Positions 1 to 9,393 of a DNA stretch of 64,000 nt are shown one piece after another (position 1 is the first letter of the stretch; each line of letters begins with the position of its first letter). The notes below the pieces were generated by a model, which did no database searches, was not told the origin of the DNA, and was given only the letters and a program-made list of their open reading frames with translations. Origin of the DNA: Nocardia albiluteola (GTDB taxonomy: Bacteria; Actinomycetota; Actinomycetes; Mycobacteriales; Mycobacteriaceae). The translations under genes and the position numbers were made by a program. The DNA lies in contig NZ_JAHKNI010000020.1 of the NCBI RefSeq assembly GCF_018860155.1, forward strand, positions 62,001 to 126,000. The letters are read 5' to 3'.

Positions 1-642
1 CACCCGGTCGCCGCCGGTCACCCCGACGACACCGACACCACAGTGCAACACAGTTCCATTGTCGGCATGAAGATTCGCCACCACAGCCCCCAGTTCCGGA
101 CCGAGCGGCCCGGCCAGCGGTGTCGGCGCGGCCTCGACGATGCTGACCTCGAGGCCGAGCCTGCGCGCGGTGGAGGCCACCTCACCGCCGATGAATCCAG
201 CACCGATCACCACCAGTCGCGCCCCTGGCCGCAGTTCCCCGCGCAGCCGCACCGCGTCCTCGATTGTGCGCAGCACATGCACGCCGCTGAGGTTCTCGGT
301 CCCTGGCCACCGCCGTGCCCGCGAGCCGGTCGCGAGGACGAAGCCATCGGCATAGACCCGGGACCCGTCGCTCAACCCGACACTGCGAGAATCCGGATCC
401 AGGTCTGTCGCCGCCACACCGAGCAGCCAGTCGGCCTGGAGGTCTTCGTCGTCGGCCTCGAGCGCCAGATCGTCCGCGCCGATGTCGCCGGCCAGGAATT
501 GCTTGGACAGCGGCGGCCGATCGTAGGGCCGGCGGTGCTCTGCGCCCACGATCGTGAGTTCACCGGTGAACCCCTGGGCGCGCAACGCACGCGCGGCGGA
601 CAGTCCGGCCAGCGACGCTCCGATGACAGCGACGCTTCTCAC
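1..642 (-). CDS. FAD-dependent ferredoxin reductase (3' end outside window)
   Basis: The enzyme would pass electrons from NAD(P)H through FAD to a small iron-sulfur protein. The visible 214 codons start at a GTG and show the N-terminal FAD-binding motif GASLAGLSAAR, the RPYDRPPLSK segment typical of rhodocoxin/putidaredoxin reductase-type enzymes, and a second Rossmann motif VVIGAGFIGGEVAS for the nicotinamide cofactor. The GTG start shares four bases (GTGA) with the stop of the upstream Rieske ferredoxin gene, so the two are translationally coupled and the ferredoxin is the obvious partner. The C-terminal part lies beyond position 1. The terminal oxygenase they serve is not visible next to them. 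Confidence 0.9.
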   Translation of the reverse strand, partial: MRSVAVIGASLAGLSAARALRAQGFTGELTIVGAEHRRPYDRPPLSKQFLAGDIGADDLALEADDEDLQADWLLGVAATDLDPDSRSVGLSDGSRVYADGFVLATGSRARRWPGTENLSGVHVLRTIEDAVRLRGELRPGARLVVIGAGFIGGEVASTARRLGLEVSIVEAAPTPLAGPLGPELGAVVANLHADNGTVLHCGVGVVGVTGGDRV

Positions 643-1001
643 GAGGCGTCCTCCGTGGCCAGGCGACCGCGAATATCCGGGGGCAGGTTCGGGACCTCGG
701 TGCTGAGGTCGACATGGATCGTCCCGTTCCGGATCTCGACGCGGTGGGTGCGCACGGGAAGCTTGGCCGGCGGTGCGTCCACCGCGCCGGTCCGCAGGTC
801 GAATTTCGATGCGTGCAGCGGACATTCGACCTCACATCCCTCGACCCAGCCGTCCGCCAGCGACGCATCCTGATGTGTGCAGGTGTCGTCGACGGCGAAG
901 ACCTCACCGTCTTCGGTGTGGAACACGGCAATCGGAGGGCTGGTGTCGACGCGACGCGCCTCGCCGCGGGGTAACGAGGCCAGAGGACAGATCGCCAGCA
1001 T
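639..1001 (-). CDS. Rieske-type [2Fe-2S] ferredoxin
   Basis: This is a 120-residue soluble Rieske ferredoxin, an electron carrier between a flavoprotein reductase and an oxygenase. The cluster ligands are visible as C41-T-H43 and C60-P-L-H63, with the usual spacing. The open frame runs further upstream, but the ATG at 1001 gives the normal length for the family, starts right at the first beta strand (MLAICPLASLP) and has an AGGG element a few bases upstream. Its stop overlaps the start of the FAD reductase gene by four bases, so the two form an operon on the minus strand. It could serve the KshA-type oxygenase about 18 kb away, but that is only inference. Confidence 0.88.
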   Translation of the reverse strand: MLAICPLASLPRGEARRVDTSPPIAVFHTEDGEVFAVDDTCTHQDASLADGWVEGCEVECPLHASKFDLRTGAVDAPPAKLPVRTHRVEIRNGTIHVDLSTEVPNLPPDIRGRLATEDAS

Positions 1002-1357
1002 GTCGAACCCTAACTGTAGCGCTATACGAAACACGACTTGATTTACGCAACAGTGTGAGGGCGGCCACACAAACCTGTCAAGAGTGAACGAAGCCATGCG
1101 TAGCGGTGCAATCAACACGTAATCGGGTGCGGTCCGTGCTGAGCCGCCGATCCGAGGCCGGGCCCAGGCAGGCCCGCCGCACGGATTGCCAGGTGCTTGC
1201 ACTGTCGCTCCGGGTAGCCTGAACCCCGTAGTCCGAACTACACCGAAAGATTTGCGCTCGGAGCACCGATGTCGAGGATTTGGTCGGGCACATCGAGTTC
1301 GTGTCGGGTACACCGTGCGGCGTCGATGTCACCGGAATCGTTGGAGCGCGGGCCGTG
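1002..1357. other. Divergent intergenic region between ferredoxin and kinase genes
   Basis: This 356-bp stretch separates two divergent genes and must hold both promoters. On the minus strand TTGCGT (1050-1045) and TATAGC (1025-1020) form a possible weak promoter, and an 8-bp palindrome TAGCGCTA at 1017-1024 overlaps its -10 element. No small gene was recognised. Confidence 0.4.
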
Positions 1358-4300
1358 GTGACGAGTTTCGACCCTTCCGCCACGCAGCCCGATCTCTACG
1401 CCGACTGCGCCACGGAACTGGCAGAAGCAGGTTTCGATTGCGTCCAGCAGATTGGCCACGGCGGTTTCGGCGTGGTCTATCGCTGCCGCGAGCCGGCGCT
1501 GGGGCGGACCATCGCGATCAAGGTCCTGTCCGCCGGACTCGACCGCGACAACCGCGAACGCTTCATGCGTGAGGAATACGTGATGGGCGTGCTGTCCGGG
1601 CACCCGCACATCATGACCGTCCTGCAGGTCGGCGTGACATCCCGCGGCCGGCCCTACATCGTGATGCCCTACTGCCCACTCGGTTCACTCGAGTCCCAGA
1701 TTCGCCGGAACGGGCCCAGCGATTGGGCCTGGGCGCTGCGGGTAGGGGTAAAGCTTGCCGGCGCACTGGAGACCGCGCATCGATCCGGCATCGTGCACCG
1801 CGACGTCAAGCCGGCGAATGTCCTGCTGACCGACTATGGCGAGCCGCAGCTCACCGACTTCGGAATCGCCCGGATCACCGGCGGTTTCGAAACCACCGCG
1901 AACACGATCGCCGGATCGCTGGCGTTCACCGCACCGGAAGTCCTCGTGGGCGACTCCCCCACCGTCGCCTCGGACATCTACAGCCTCGGCGCCACGCTGT
2001 TCTGCCTGCTCAACGGCCATGCCGCATTCGAACGAAAACGCGGCGAGGAGGTGGTCGCCCAGTTCCTGCGGATCACCACCGAGAAACTGCCGGATCTGCG
2101 GCTCGAGGGGATACCGGAGGACGTGTGCGCCCTCGTCGAGCACGCGATGTCCCGTCGACCCGACGAACGCCCCGCCACCGCGGCCGAATTCGGCGAGCAG
2201 CTGCGCGAGACCGAACGCCGGCACGAAATGTCCGTCGACGACATGGCGTTGCTCGACCACGCCTCCGCCCGTGCGCCTGTTCCGACCGCCGACTTGCCGG
2301 ACTTCCGCGACGTCGGCTCGGCCGCGGTCTCGAAACCGCCCTCCACTCGCCGCCGGCGACTGCCGATCCAAGTGACCAGCTTCATCGGTCGCGATCGCGA
2401 CCTCGCCCGGGGCGAGACACTGCTCGACACCGCGCACCTGGTGACGCTGACCGGACCCGGCGGCGTCGGCAAGACCCGGATGGCCGTGGAACTGGCCGCC
2501 CGGTTCGAGCGCAGATGGAGCGGTCGGGTGTGGTTCGTCGAGCTCGGGTCGGTACCGGATCCGAAGCTGTTCCTGGACAAGGTGATCGGCGACCTGGGCA
2601 TGGCCGACCAGGCCGTGTCGGCCGCGGATCCGGTTCATTCCCTCGTGATGCGCATCGCCGAAAAGCTGGGCGACCAGGCCGGGCTGATCCTCGTGGACAA
2701 CTGCGAACACCTGATCGACGAGTGTGTGCCATTGTTCGAAGATCTGCTGCACACGGTCGCCGGACTCCGGCTGCTCGTGACGAGCAGGCAGGTGCTGGGA
2801 ATCGTCGGCGAGCACATCTATTCGGTCCCGCCGCTGAGCCTGCCGAGTAGCGACCACCCAGGTGACAGCGATCCGGCGGACTACACCTCATGGGATGCGC
2901 TGCACCTGTTCGTCGACCGCGCCCGTGCGGTGGTGCCGGGATTCACGGTCGCGCCTGATCAATGGCCCGACATCGCGCGGCTGTGTATCCAGCTCGATGG
3001 GATTCCACTGGCGATCGAGCTGGCCGCCGCCCGGTTGCGCGCGTTCGGCGTCTCCGAGATCCTGCAGTTCGTCAACGACCGGTTCCAGCTCCTCGCCGCC
3101 GGTAACCGCGGGGCGGATCCCCGCCATCACACCCTTCGGGCGCTGGTGGAATGGAGCTACCGGCTGCTCAGCCCCCTGGAACAGGACGTGTGGACCACCA
3201 CCGCACTGTTCTCCGGCTCGTTCACCGCCGACGCGGCTACCGAGGTATGCAACCGGCCGGCCACGGAGACCCTGCTCTGTCTTGCGTCCCTCGTGGACAA
3301 ATCCATGCTGGTCAGTACATCCGAGCACGGCGCACGTCGTTATCGCATACTGATCACCCTGCGGGATTACGGACGGCAGCGCCTGGCCGACGCGCCCGAT
3401 CGGAACGACCGCATCGACCGCTACATCCGCAGATACGAGCGGATGGCCGAGGAGTTCCGGGGCAACTGGTTCGGACCCCGGCAGATTCCGGCATACCGCG
3501 CCGTGGCCCGCGAGCGGGAGAACATTCGCGCCGCGCTGAACTACACCCAGCGGGACGGTGAGATGTCCGCGGCCGGCACTCGGATCGCTACATCCCTGTT
3601 CTTCTTCTGGTTCGCCGACTGCGGCCTCTCGGAGGCACGCCGTTGGCTTACCTCGGCAATGCAGAGCACACGCATCGACAATGGCGTCCTCACTCGGGCG
3701 CTGTGGGGTTCCGCGATTCTGGCGATGCTCCAGAACGACCCGGGCACAGCCGCCGACCATGCCCGGCGCGCACGGGATCTGGCCGCGCAACGCGACGATC
3801 CGGTCGATCGGGGGTATGCCGCATACGCGCTCGGTCTCATCGCGATCTGTGCCGGTGACACCGTCGCCGCCGCTACCGAGTATCAGCAGGCGTTGCGATA
3901 TCAGCGCTCGGCCGAGAACGCCCAGGGCATTGCCGTCACCGTCGCCGGGCTGCTGTCGAGCCTGCCGTCACCGGACGACGCGGCGCAAGACCGACTGTGG
4001 CGGGAGGCCGTCGCGATCTGTACCGATGCCGGCGAGAAGTGGACCCTGGCGTATCTGACCTACGCACGGGGGCACATCGCCTATCTCGCGGGCGACCTCG
4101 ATCTGGCACTGCGCTGCGAGGGCGATTGCCTCCACCTCACCATGGCCTTCTCCGATCGCATCCTGGTGGCGTGGGCACTGGAACTGACGTCCTGGATCGT
4201 CGCGCACCATGACGACTTCGCACTGGCCGCCCAGCTGATGGGGGCCGCCCGCGCCGGCTGGGCGTCCGGTGAGGCGACGATGCTCGGATACGCGAACTTC

Positions 4301-4480
4301 GCCAACGAGCATGCCGAGATGGACCGCTGCATACGTATCGCCCTCGGTGACCGGCGCACCAACGAACTCGGGACAACCGGTGGACGAAGACCACTGGCCG
4401 ACATCGTAGCCGAGGTCTTCGACATCCCGACAGAACACGGACAGCCGGTAGGACCGTTTCCGCCAGACGACCGCTCATGA
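1358..4480 (+). CDS. PknK-like Ser/Thr protein kinase fused to an AfsR/NB-ARC-type NTPase
   Basis: A 1,040-residue signalling protein. Residues ~25-285 are a Hanks-type kinase: glycine loop GHGGFGVVYRC, lysine K55, HRD with D149, DFG with D167. This part closely resembles the mycobacterial PknK kinase domain from memory, including the start, which is why the GTG at 1358 is preferred over the TTG at 1280; a GGAG lies at 1343-1346. Residues ~335-600 are an NTPase of the kind found in AfsR/LuxR regulators (Walker A GPGGVGKT at 366-373, Walker B-like LVDNCEHL), followed by helical repeat sequence to the end. No LuxR-type DNA-binding domain is present at the C-terminus, unlike the two related regulators in this window. 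It probably phosphorylates a separate effector, perhaps a regulator of the adjacent betaine genes. Confidence 0.9.
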   Translation: MTSFDPSATQPDLYADCATELAEAGFDCVQQIGHGGFGVVYRCREPALGRTIAIKVLSAGLDRDNRERFMREEYVMGVLSGHPHIMTVLQVGVTSRGRPYIVMPYCPLGSLESQIRRNGPSDWAWALRVGVKLAGALETAHRSGIVHRDVKPANVLLTDYGEPQLTDFGIARITGGFETTANTIAGSLAFTAPEVLVGDSPTVASDIYSLGATLFCLLNGHAAFERKRGEEVVAQFLRITTEKLPDLRLEGIPEDVCALVEHAMSRRPDERPATAAEFGEQLRETERRHEMSVDDMALLDHASARAPVPTADLPDFRDVGSAAVSKPPSTRRRRLPIQVTSFIGRDRDLARGETLLDTAHLVTLTGPGGVGKTRMAVELAARFERRWSGRVWFVELGSVPDPKLFLDKVIGDLGMADQAVSAADPVHSLVMRIAEKLGDQAGLILVDNCEHLIDECVPLFEDLLHTVAGLRLLVTSRQVLGIVGEHIYSVPPLSLPSSDHPGDSDPADYTSWDALHLFVDRARAVVPGFTVAPDQWPDIARLCIQLDGIPLAIELAAARLRAFGVSEILQFVNDRFQLLAAGNRGADPRHHTLRALVEWSYRLLSPLEQDVWTTTALFSGSFTADAATEVCNRPATETLLCLASLVDKSMLVSTSEHGARRYRILITLRDYGRQRLADAPDRNDRIDRYIRRYERMAEEFRGNWFGPRQIPAYRAVARERENIRAALNYTQRDGEMSAAGTRIATSLFFFWFADCGLSEARRWLTSAMQSTRIDNGVLTRALWGSAILAMLQNDPGTAADHARRARDLAAQRDDPVDRGYAAYALGLIAICAGDTVAAATEYQQALRYQRSAENAQGIAVTVAGLLSSLPSPDDAAQDRLWREAVAICTDAGEKWTLAYLTYARGHIAYLAGDLDLALRCEGDCLHLTMAFSDRILVAWALELTSWIVAHHDDFALAAQLMGAARAGWASGEATMLGYANFANEHAEMDRCIRIALGDRRTNELGTTGGRRPLADIVAEVFDIPTEHGQPVGPFPPDDRS

Positions 4481-4526
4481 TTGGGATACTAGACAATGGG
4501 AAATTGATATATTAGCCGTCCATCGG

Positions 4527-4541
4527 GCACTTGAAAAGTGC
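4527..4541. repeat. Perfect inverted repeat, GCACTT-GAA-AAGTGC
   Basis: Six-base arms with a three-base spacer lie upstream of betB in the 263-bp gap after the kinase gene. It could be an operator for the betaine operon or a weak stem-loop behind the kinase gene. The arm sequence AAGTGC recurs at about 4664-4669, closer to betB. Confidence 0.4.
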
Positions 4542-4677
4542 ATTCATCGAGGTCAGGGCACACATCCAGGATGCGAAAGAGGGTCGACGAACCGCTCGCG
4601 CGACCCCTACAGGCACTTGACACGATGGCAAACACCCTCCATTCTGTTGCCTGTCAAGCTTTTAAGTGCGTGATGCG

Positions 4678-4695
4678 CAACACTTCAGAGTGTTG
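4678..4695. promoter_or_regulatory. Perfect inverted repeat upstream of betB, CAACACT-TCAG-AGTGTTG
   Basis: Seven-base perfect arms around a four-base centre lie 48 bp before the betB start, a position suited to an operator in the promoter region. No TetR-type BetI gene is adjacent, so the binding protein is unknown. Confidence 0.45.
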
Positions 4696-4743
4696 GTGTG
4701 ACGCACATCGCTCAGCCCGGTGATCGGGCGGAAGGCTGCTCCG

Positions 4744-6222
4744 ATGCCAGAGCACTCGAACCTCCTCATCGCCGGCGTATGGCGCCCGGCAAGCGACGGC
4801 GCACGGCGCGAGATACGCTGCCCTGCCGACGGGCGATTCGTCACGGCGGCAGCCGAGGCAACGACCGAGGACACATTTTCGGCGATCGCGGCCGCGCGCG
4901 CGGCCTTCGATCACGGCCCATGGCCGCACACTTCGGAACGCGAACGCGCGGATGTGTTGCGGCGCACCGCAGATCTGATCGAACGCGACCGCGATCGGTT
5001 CGCCCGGGCCGAGGCACTCGACACCGGAAAGCGGTTGGTCGAGGCCGAATACGACATGGACGACGTGGTCGCCTGCCTGCGCTATTTCGCTGGCATCGGT
5101 GGCACCGACGGTGGGCGTGTGGTCGATACGGGACGACCGGATGCGATCGGTCGCCTCGTGTACGAGCCGATCGGAGTATGCGGGCTGATCACCCCCTGGA
5201 ACTACCCTTTGCTGCAGGCGATATGGAAGATCGCACCGGCACTGCTGGCTGGGAACACCGTCATCCTCAAACCGAGCGAGCTCACACCTTCCACCGCAGT
5301 GCTGCTCATGCGCGTGCTCGGCGAGGCCGGACTGCCGGTCGGCGTTGCCAACCTGGTGCTGGGGGCGGGCCCCGTCGTCGGTGCTCCCCTGGCGGCGCAT
5401 CCCGATGTGGACATGGTGTCGTTCACCGGCGGGCTCGCCTCGGGTACCCGGGTGATGGCCGCGGCGGCGGCGACGGTTAAGCGGGTGGCACTCGAACTCG
5501 GTGGGAAGAATCCCAATGTCGTCTTCGCCGACGCGGACTTCGAGACCGCGGTCGACCATGCGCTCACCGCGGTCTTTCTGCATTCGGGCCAGGTCTGCTC
5601 GGCAGGGGCGCGGTTGATCGTCGAAGAGTCCCTACACGATCGGTTCGTCGACGAGATCGTGCGGCGTGCCGAGCGAATCGCCCTGGGCGGACCGTTCGAT
5701 CCCGATGCCGGGACCGGACCGCTGATCTCGGCCGCACATCGGGACAGGGTCGAGGCCTATGTCGCGGCAGGACTGGCCGAGGGGGCGGTGTTGCGCTGCG
5801 GTGGCCGGCGCCCCGAGCAACCCCACCTGCAGGACGGCTACTTCTACCTCCCGACCGTCCTGGACCGCTGCCTGCCGAAAATGTCGGTGACACAGCAGGA
5901 ATCGTTCGGTCCGGTGCTCACCGTGGAGACCTTCACCGACGAGGACGACGCCGTGACCATCGCGAACGACACGGTGTACGGACTGGCCGGTGCGGTCTGG
6001 ACGCAGGACGCGGGTAAAGCGCAGCGGGTAGCAGGACGGCTGCGCCACGGAACCGTATGGATCAACGACTACCACCCCTATGTACCGCAGGCCGAGTGGG
6101 GCGGCATGAAGCGTTCCGGCAACGGCCGCGAACTCGGTCGAGCCGGTCTCGACGAATACCGCGAGATCAAACACATCTGGCAGAACATCGACCCCCGGCC
6201 GCAGCGGTGGTTCCGGCAATGA
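4744..6222 (+). CDS. betB: Betaine-aldehyde dehydrogenase
   Basis: This 492-residue aldehyde dehydrogenase is of the betaine-aldehyde type and would oxidise betaine aldehyde to glycine betaine with NAD(P)+. The general base is E251 in LELGGKNPN and the nucleophile is C285 in SGQVCSAGARL; the cofactor-binding PWNYPL segment is also present. The ATG at 4744 is chosen because GGAAGG at 4730-4735 lies eight bases before it; the frame is open further upstream. The gene is followed by a betaine ABC importer and a choline-dehydrogenase-type GMC enzyme, which fixes its role. Substrate specificity among related aldehydes cannot be settled by reading alone. Confidence 0.88.
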   Translation: MPEHSNLLIAGVWRPASDGARREIRCPADGRFVTAAAEATTEDTFSAIAAARAAFDHGPWPHTSERERADVLRRTADLIERDRDRFARAEALDTGKRLVEAEYDMDDVVACLRYFAGIGGTDGGRVVDTGRPDAIGRLVYEPIGVCGLITPWNYPLLQAIWKIAPALLAGNTVILKPSELTPSTAVLLMRVLGEAGLPVGVANLVLGAGPVVGAPLAAHPDVDMVSFTGGLASGTRVMAAAAATVKRVALELGGKNPNVVFADADFETAVDHALTAVFLHSGQVCSAGARLIVEESLHDRFVDEIVRRAERIALGGPFDPDAGTGPLISAAHRDRVEAYVAAGLAEGAVLRCGGRRPEQPHLQDGYFYLPTVLDRCLPKMSVTQQESFGPVLTVETFTDEDDAVTIANDTVYGLAGAVWTQDAGKAQRVAGRLRHGTVWINDYHPYVPQAEWGGMKRSGNGRELGRAGLDEYREIKHIWQNIDPRPQRWFRQ

Positions 6223-6274
6223 CGCGCATCAGATCGTTCACATGGCCATTGCCACATCATGTAAGGAGTTCCCG

Positions 6275-7366
6275 GTGACCACACGGATACAGATGGCCCG
6301 CAATGAGGTGGCCACCGACGACGACCCGGGCCGCGGGGACGCGGAGCTGAGCGTCAGCGGATTGTGGAAGGTGTTCGGCGCCAAGGCATCCGGCATCCCC
6401 GCCGACCCCGCCCTCGCGGGTCTCAGCGTCGCTGATGTGAAACAGCGGACCGGCTGCGCGGTGGCCGTACGCGACGTCGGTTTCACCGTCGCGCGCGGCG
6501 AGGTGTTCGTGGTCATGGGCCTGTCCGGCTCGGGCAAGTCCACGCTGGTGCGCTGTCTGAGCCGACTGATCGAGCCGACCGCCGGCACAGTCCGCTTCCA
6601 GGGCACCGAGGTCACAGCAGCTGGCGAGAAGGAACTCCGTGACCTGCGCCGCCGCAAAATCTCGATGGTTTTTCAGCACTTCGGTCTGCTTCCCCATCGC
6701 CGCGTGCTGGACAACGTCGCCTACGGGCTCGAGGTACGCGGTACCGCGAAGAAGGCCCGCATGCAACGCGCCGCCGAGGTCACCGAGCTCGTCGGCCTGG
6801 CAGGTTATGAGAACTCCTACCCGGATCAGCTCTCCGGCGGCATGCAGCAGCGCGTCGGGCTGGCACGTGCGCTGGCGAACGATCCGGAGATGCTGCTGTT
6901 CGACGAGCCGTTCTCGGCGCTGGATCCATTGATCCGTCGCGATATGCAGAACGAGGTGATCCGGCTGCACGAGGAAATGGGCAAGACGATGGTCTTCATC
7001 ACCCACGACCTGTCCGAGGCGCTGAAGCTGGGCGACCGTATCCTGATCATGCGCAATGGCGAGGTCGTCCAGATCGGCACGGGCGATCAGCTGGTCGGCG
7101 CCCCGGCCGACGACTACGTGCGCGACTTCGTCCGCGACATACCGCGCTCACACGTGCTGACGCTGAAATGGATCATGCGGGACCGCACACCGGACGATCC
7201 GCTCGACGGCCCCGAACTCGGCCCCGATGTGGTGATCCGTCACGCCATCGACGCAGTGCTCAGCGCAAACAGCCCGGTCAAGGTGGTCTCCGGCGGCACC
7301 CTACTCGGCATGGTCGGTCCCACGGAGATCCTCTCGGTGGTTGCCGGCGGGGAGGGCGGTGCCTGA
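6275..7366 (+). CDS. proV: Glycine betaine/proline ABC transporter, ATP-binding subunit
   Basis: The 363-residue cytoplasmic ATPase powers betaine uptake. It has the N-terminal extension typical of ProV/OpuAA, Walker A GLSGSGKST, the Q-loop motif FQHFGLLPHR, the signature LSGGMQQRVGLARALA, Walker B LLFDEPFSALDP and the switch histidine in ITHD. The C-terminal ~100 residues take the place of the CBS region that senses ionic strength in OpuA proteins, although the CBS fold is not obvious by eye. The GTG at 6275 is chosen because AAGGAG lies six bases upstream; an ATG at 6242 has no such site. The gene follows betB after 52 bp and its stop shares one base with the proW start. Confidence 0.92.
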   Translation: MTTRIQMARNEVATDDDPGRGDAELSVSGLWKVFGAKASGIPADPALAGLSVADVKQRTGCAVAVRDVGFTVARGEVFVVMGLSGSGKSTLVRCLSRLIEPTAGTVRFQGTEVTAAGEKELRDLRRRKISMVFQHFGLLPHRRVLDNVAYGLEVRGTAKKARMQRAAEVTELVGLAGYENSYPDQLSGGMQQRVGLARALANDPEMLLFDEPFSALDPLIRRDMQNEVIRLHEEMGKTMVFITHDLSEALKLGDRILIMRNGEVVQIGTGDQLVGAPADDYVRDFVRDIPRSHVLTLKWIMRDRTPDDPLDGPELGPDVVIRHAIDAVLSANSPVKVVSGGTLLGMVGPTEILSVVAGGEGGA

Positions 7367-9393
7367 TGGCCACCATCGCTGTTGCCGCGCCCATGCCACG
7401 CAGCGTCCGCCGGCTCGCCGAGCGCGGGCCCGCTCGATCCGGAGTATCGCTGGCCACGCTGCTGGTTGTGTGGATCGTGCTGTTCACCCAGTTGCGCGGG
7501 CGGGCCACGCTGGCTCTTGCCCCGGCGAACACCACCGCGCTGCATCGCTGGTTCAGCGATCTGCAGACGACTGTCGCCGAGCATCGCGACAGCAATCCGC
7601 TGTTCGCCTACCTGTTCAATCCCATCCGCTCGGTAGTCGACGCATTCGCCACCGCGATCCAGAAATTGATCGCACTGCCGGTCGACGGACGACCGGTCCC
7701 GGTCATCGGCTGGCTCGGCGTCGTGGTGCTACTGGCCTTCGTTGCATGGGTCCTCGGAAACTGGAAGGTCGCCTTGCTCGCTCTGTGCGGCTTCCTCTTC
7801 ATGGGACTGCAAGGCCTGTGGCAGGAAAGCATGGAGACCCTCGCACTGACCATCGCGGCGGTCACGGTCTCGTTGCTCATCGGAATCCCACTCGGTGTGT
7901 GGGCCGGACTGTCGCAACGGTTCCATCGCGCGATCACGCCTGCGCTCGACTTCATGCAGATCATGCCGACGTTCGTCTACCTTGCACCGCTGACGCTGGT
8001 GTTCCTCATCGGACCGGCGGCCGCCGTGATCGCCACGGTGATCTATGCGGCGCCTCCGGTCATCCGGCTCACCGCACACGGGATCCGGGCGGTGCCCGCA
8101 AACACCCGTGAGGCGGTGGAGTCGTTGGGCGCCGACCGTTTTCAGGTACTGCGCGGGACACTGCTCCCGATGGCCAAGCGCACCATCGTCCTGGGCATCA
8201 ACCAGACCATCATGTGCGCATTGGCGATGGTGACCATCGCGGCGCTCATCGCGGCACCCGGCCTGGGCCAGGTGGTGATCCAGGCGTTGTCCACCCAGGA
8301 TGTCGGGACCGCATTCAACGCCGGATTGGCAATCGTCGTCATGGCGATCATCCTGGATCGCACGACCACCGCGACCAGCGTCAGGGTGGAGACCCAGCGG
8401 CGAAATTCTGCTCGAGCCAACCAGTTTCGCCGACCAGCGATCGTCGCCGGCGGCGTCGCCACTGCAGTCGCGATCTGGCTCTCGTACACCTACCAACTGG
8501 CGGCGATCTTCCCGTCGTCACTGACCGTCGGGTCCTGGCGCATCGGACTCGATGCCGGCACGCACATCAAGCACGTCGCGAACTCGGTAACAAAATGGGT
8601 CCAGTCGAACCTGGCGACGGCGACCACCGACATCAAGGACGTCGTCACCACTTACGCGCTCAACCCCTTGCAGGCACTGCTGGACAGCTCGCCGTGGTGG
8701 CTGACCGCAATCGCCATCGTGACGATCGCCGCGGTTGTCGGCGGCCGTGTCTCGGCCCTCGTCACCGCGGTATGCCTGGGCCTGATCATCGGGACCGGAC
8801 TCTGGCAGGACAGCATGGACACCCTGGCAGCGGTGCTGGTCGCAACCGTCGTGGTCGTGGCGCTGGGCGTGGTGTTCGGCGTCTGGATGGGCCGCAACAG
8901 CGGTGTGGACCGGATAGTCCGCCCCTTCCTCGATGCCGCGCAGACGATGCCGTCGTTCGTGTGCCTGGTCCCCTTCCTGGCGCTGTTCTCCGCATCTCGG
9001 TTCACCGGCATCCTCGCCGCGATCCTCTACGCGGCACCGGTGGCGATCAAGATCATGGCAGACGGCATCCGGGCCGTGCCACCGGAAACCGTCGAGGCCG
9101 CCCGCTCGGCCGGATCCAGTTCGTGGCAGATCATCAGCAAGGTCCAGTTGCCGATGACCACGCGCACCTTGGCGCTGGCGACCAACCAGGGCTTGATCTA
9201 CGTGCTGTCAATGGTCGTCGTCGCCGGACTGGTCGGCGGCGGGGCCCTCGGCTACGACGTCGTGGCTGGGTTCTCGCAGACCAGCCTATACGGCAAGGGC
9301 TTGGCAGCCGGGTTGGCCATCGTGCTGCTCGGGACCCTACTCGATCGAACGACCGCAGCTGCCGCTGCTCGGATAGAACAGGTGAAGAAATGA
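7366..9393 (+). CDS. proW: Betaine ABC transporter permease, two fused permease domains
   Basis: This 675-residue membrane protein holds two copies of the binding-protein-dependent permease domain in one chain. The first half contains an EAA-type loop around AAPPVIRLTAHGIRAVPANTREAVESLGA, and the second repeats it as AAPVAIKIMADGIRAVPPETVEAARSAGS. Each half has its own run of hydrophobic segments and ends with LDRTT. Single ProW proteins are usually about half this length, so the fusion supplies both halves of the channel from one gene. The ATG overlaps the proV stop (TGATG), and the stop overlaps the proX start (ATGA). Confidence 0.92.
   Translation: MATIAVAAPMPRSVRRLAERGPARSGVSLATLLVVWIVLFTQLRGRATLALAPANTTALHRWFSDLQTTVAEHRDSNPLFAYLFNPIRSVVDAFATAIQKLIALPVDGRPVPVIGWLGVVVLLAFVAWVLGNWKVALLALCGFLFMGLQGLWQESMETLALTIAAVTVSLLIGIPLGVWAGLSQRFHRAITPALDFMQIMPTFVYLAPLTLVFLIGPAAAVIATVIYAAPPVIRLTAHGIRAVPANTREAVESLGADRFQVLRGTLLPMAKRTIVLGINQTIMCALAMVTIAALIAAPGLGQVVIQALSTQDVGTAFNAGLAIVVMAIILDRTTTATSVRVETQRRNSARANQFRRPAIVAGGVATAVAIWLSYTYQLAAIFPSSLTVGSWRIGLDAGTHIKHVANSVTKWVQSNLATATTDIKDVVTTYALNPLQALLDSSPWWLTAIAIVTIAAVVGGRVSALVTAVCLGLIIGTGLWQDSMDTLAAVLVATVVVVALGVVFGVWMGRNSGVDRIVRPFLDAAQTMPSFVCLVPFLALFSASRFTGILAAILYAAPVAIKIMADGIRAVPPETVEAARSAGSSSWQIISKVQLPMTTRTLALATNQGLIYVLSMVVVAGLVGGGALGYDVVAGFSQTSLYGKGLAAGLAIVLLGTLLDRTTAAAAARIEQVKK

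Noticed and set aside
1685..2857. 390-codon frame antisense to the kinase-NTPase gene
   Set aside because: It mirrors the coding strand and shows no start site or domain.
8214..9389. Long N-terminal extension in frame with proX
   Set aside because: It overlaps proW out of frame. The lipoprotein signal at 9390 with the ATGA overlap is the true start.
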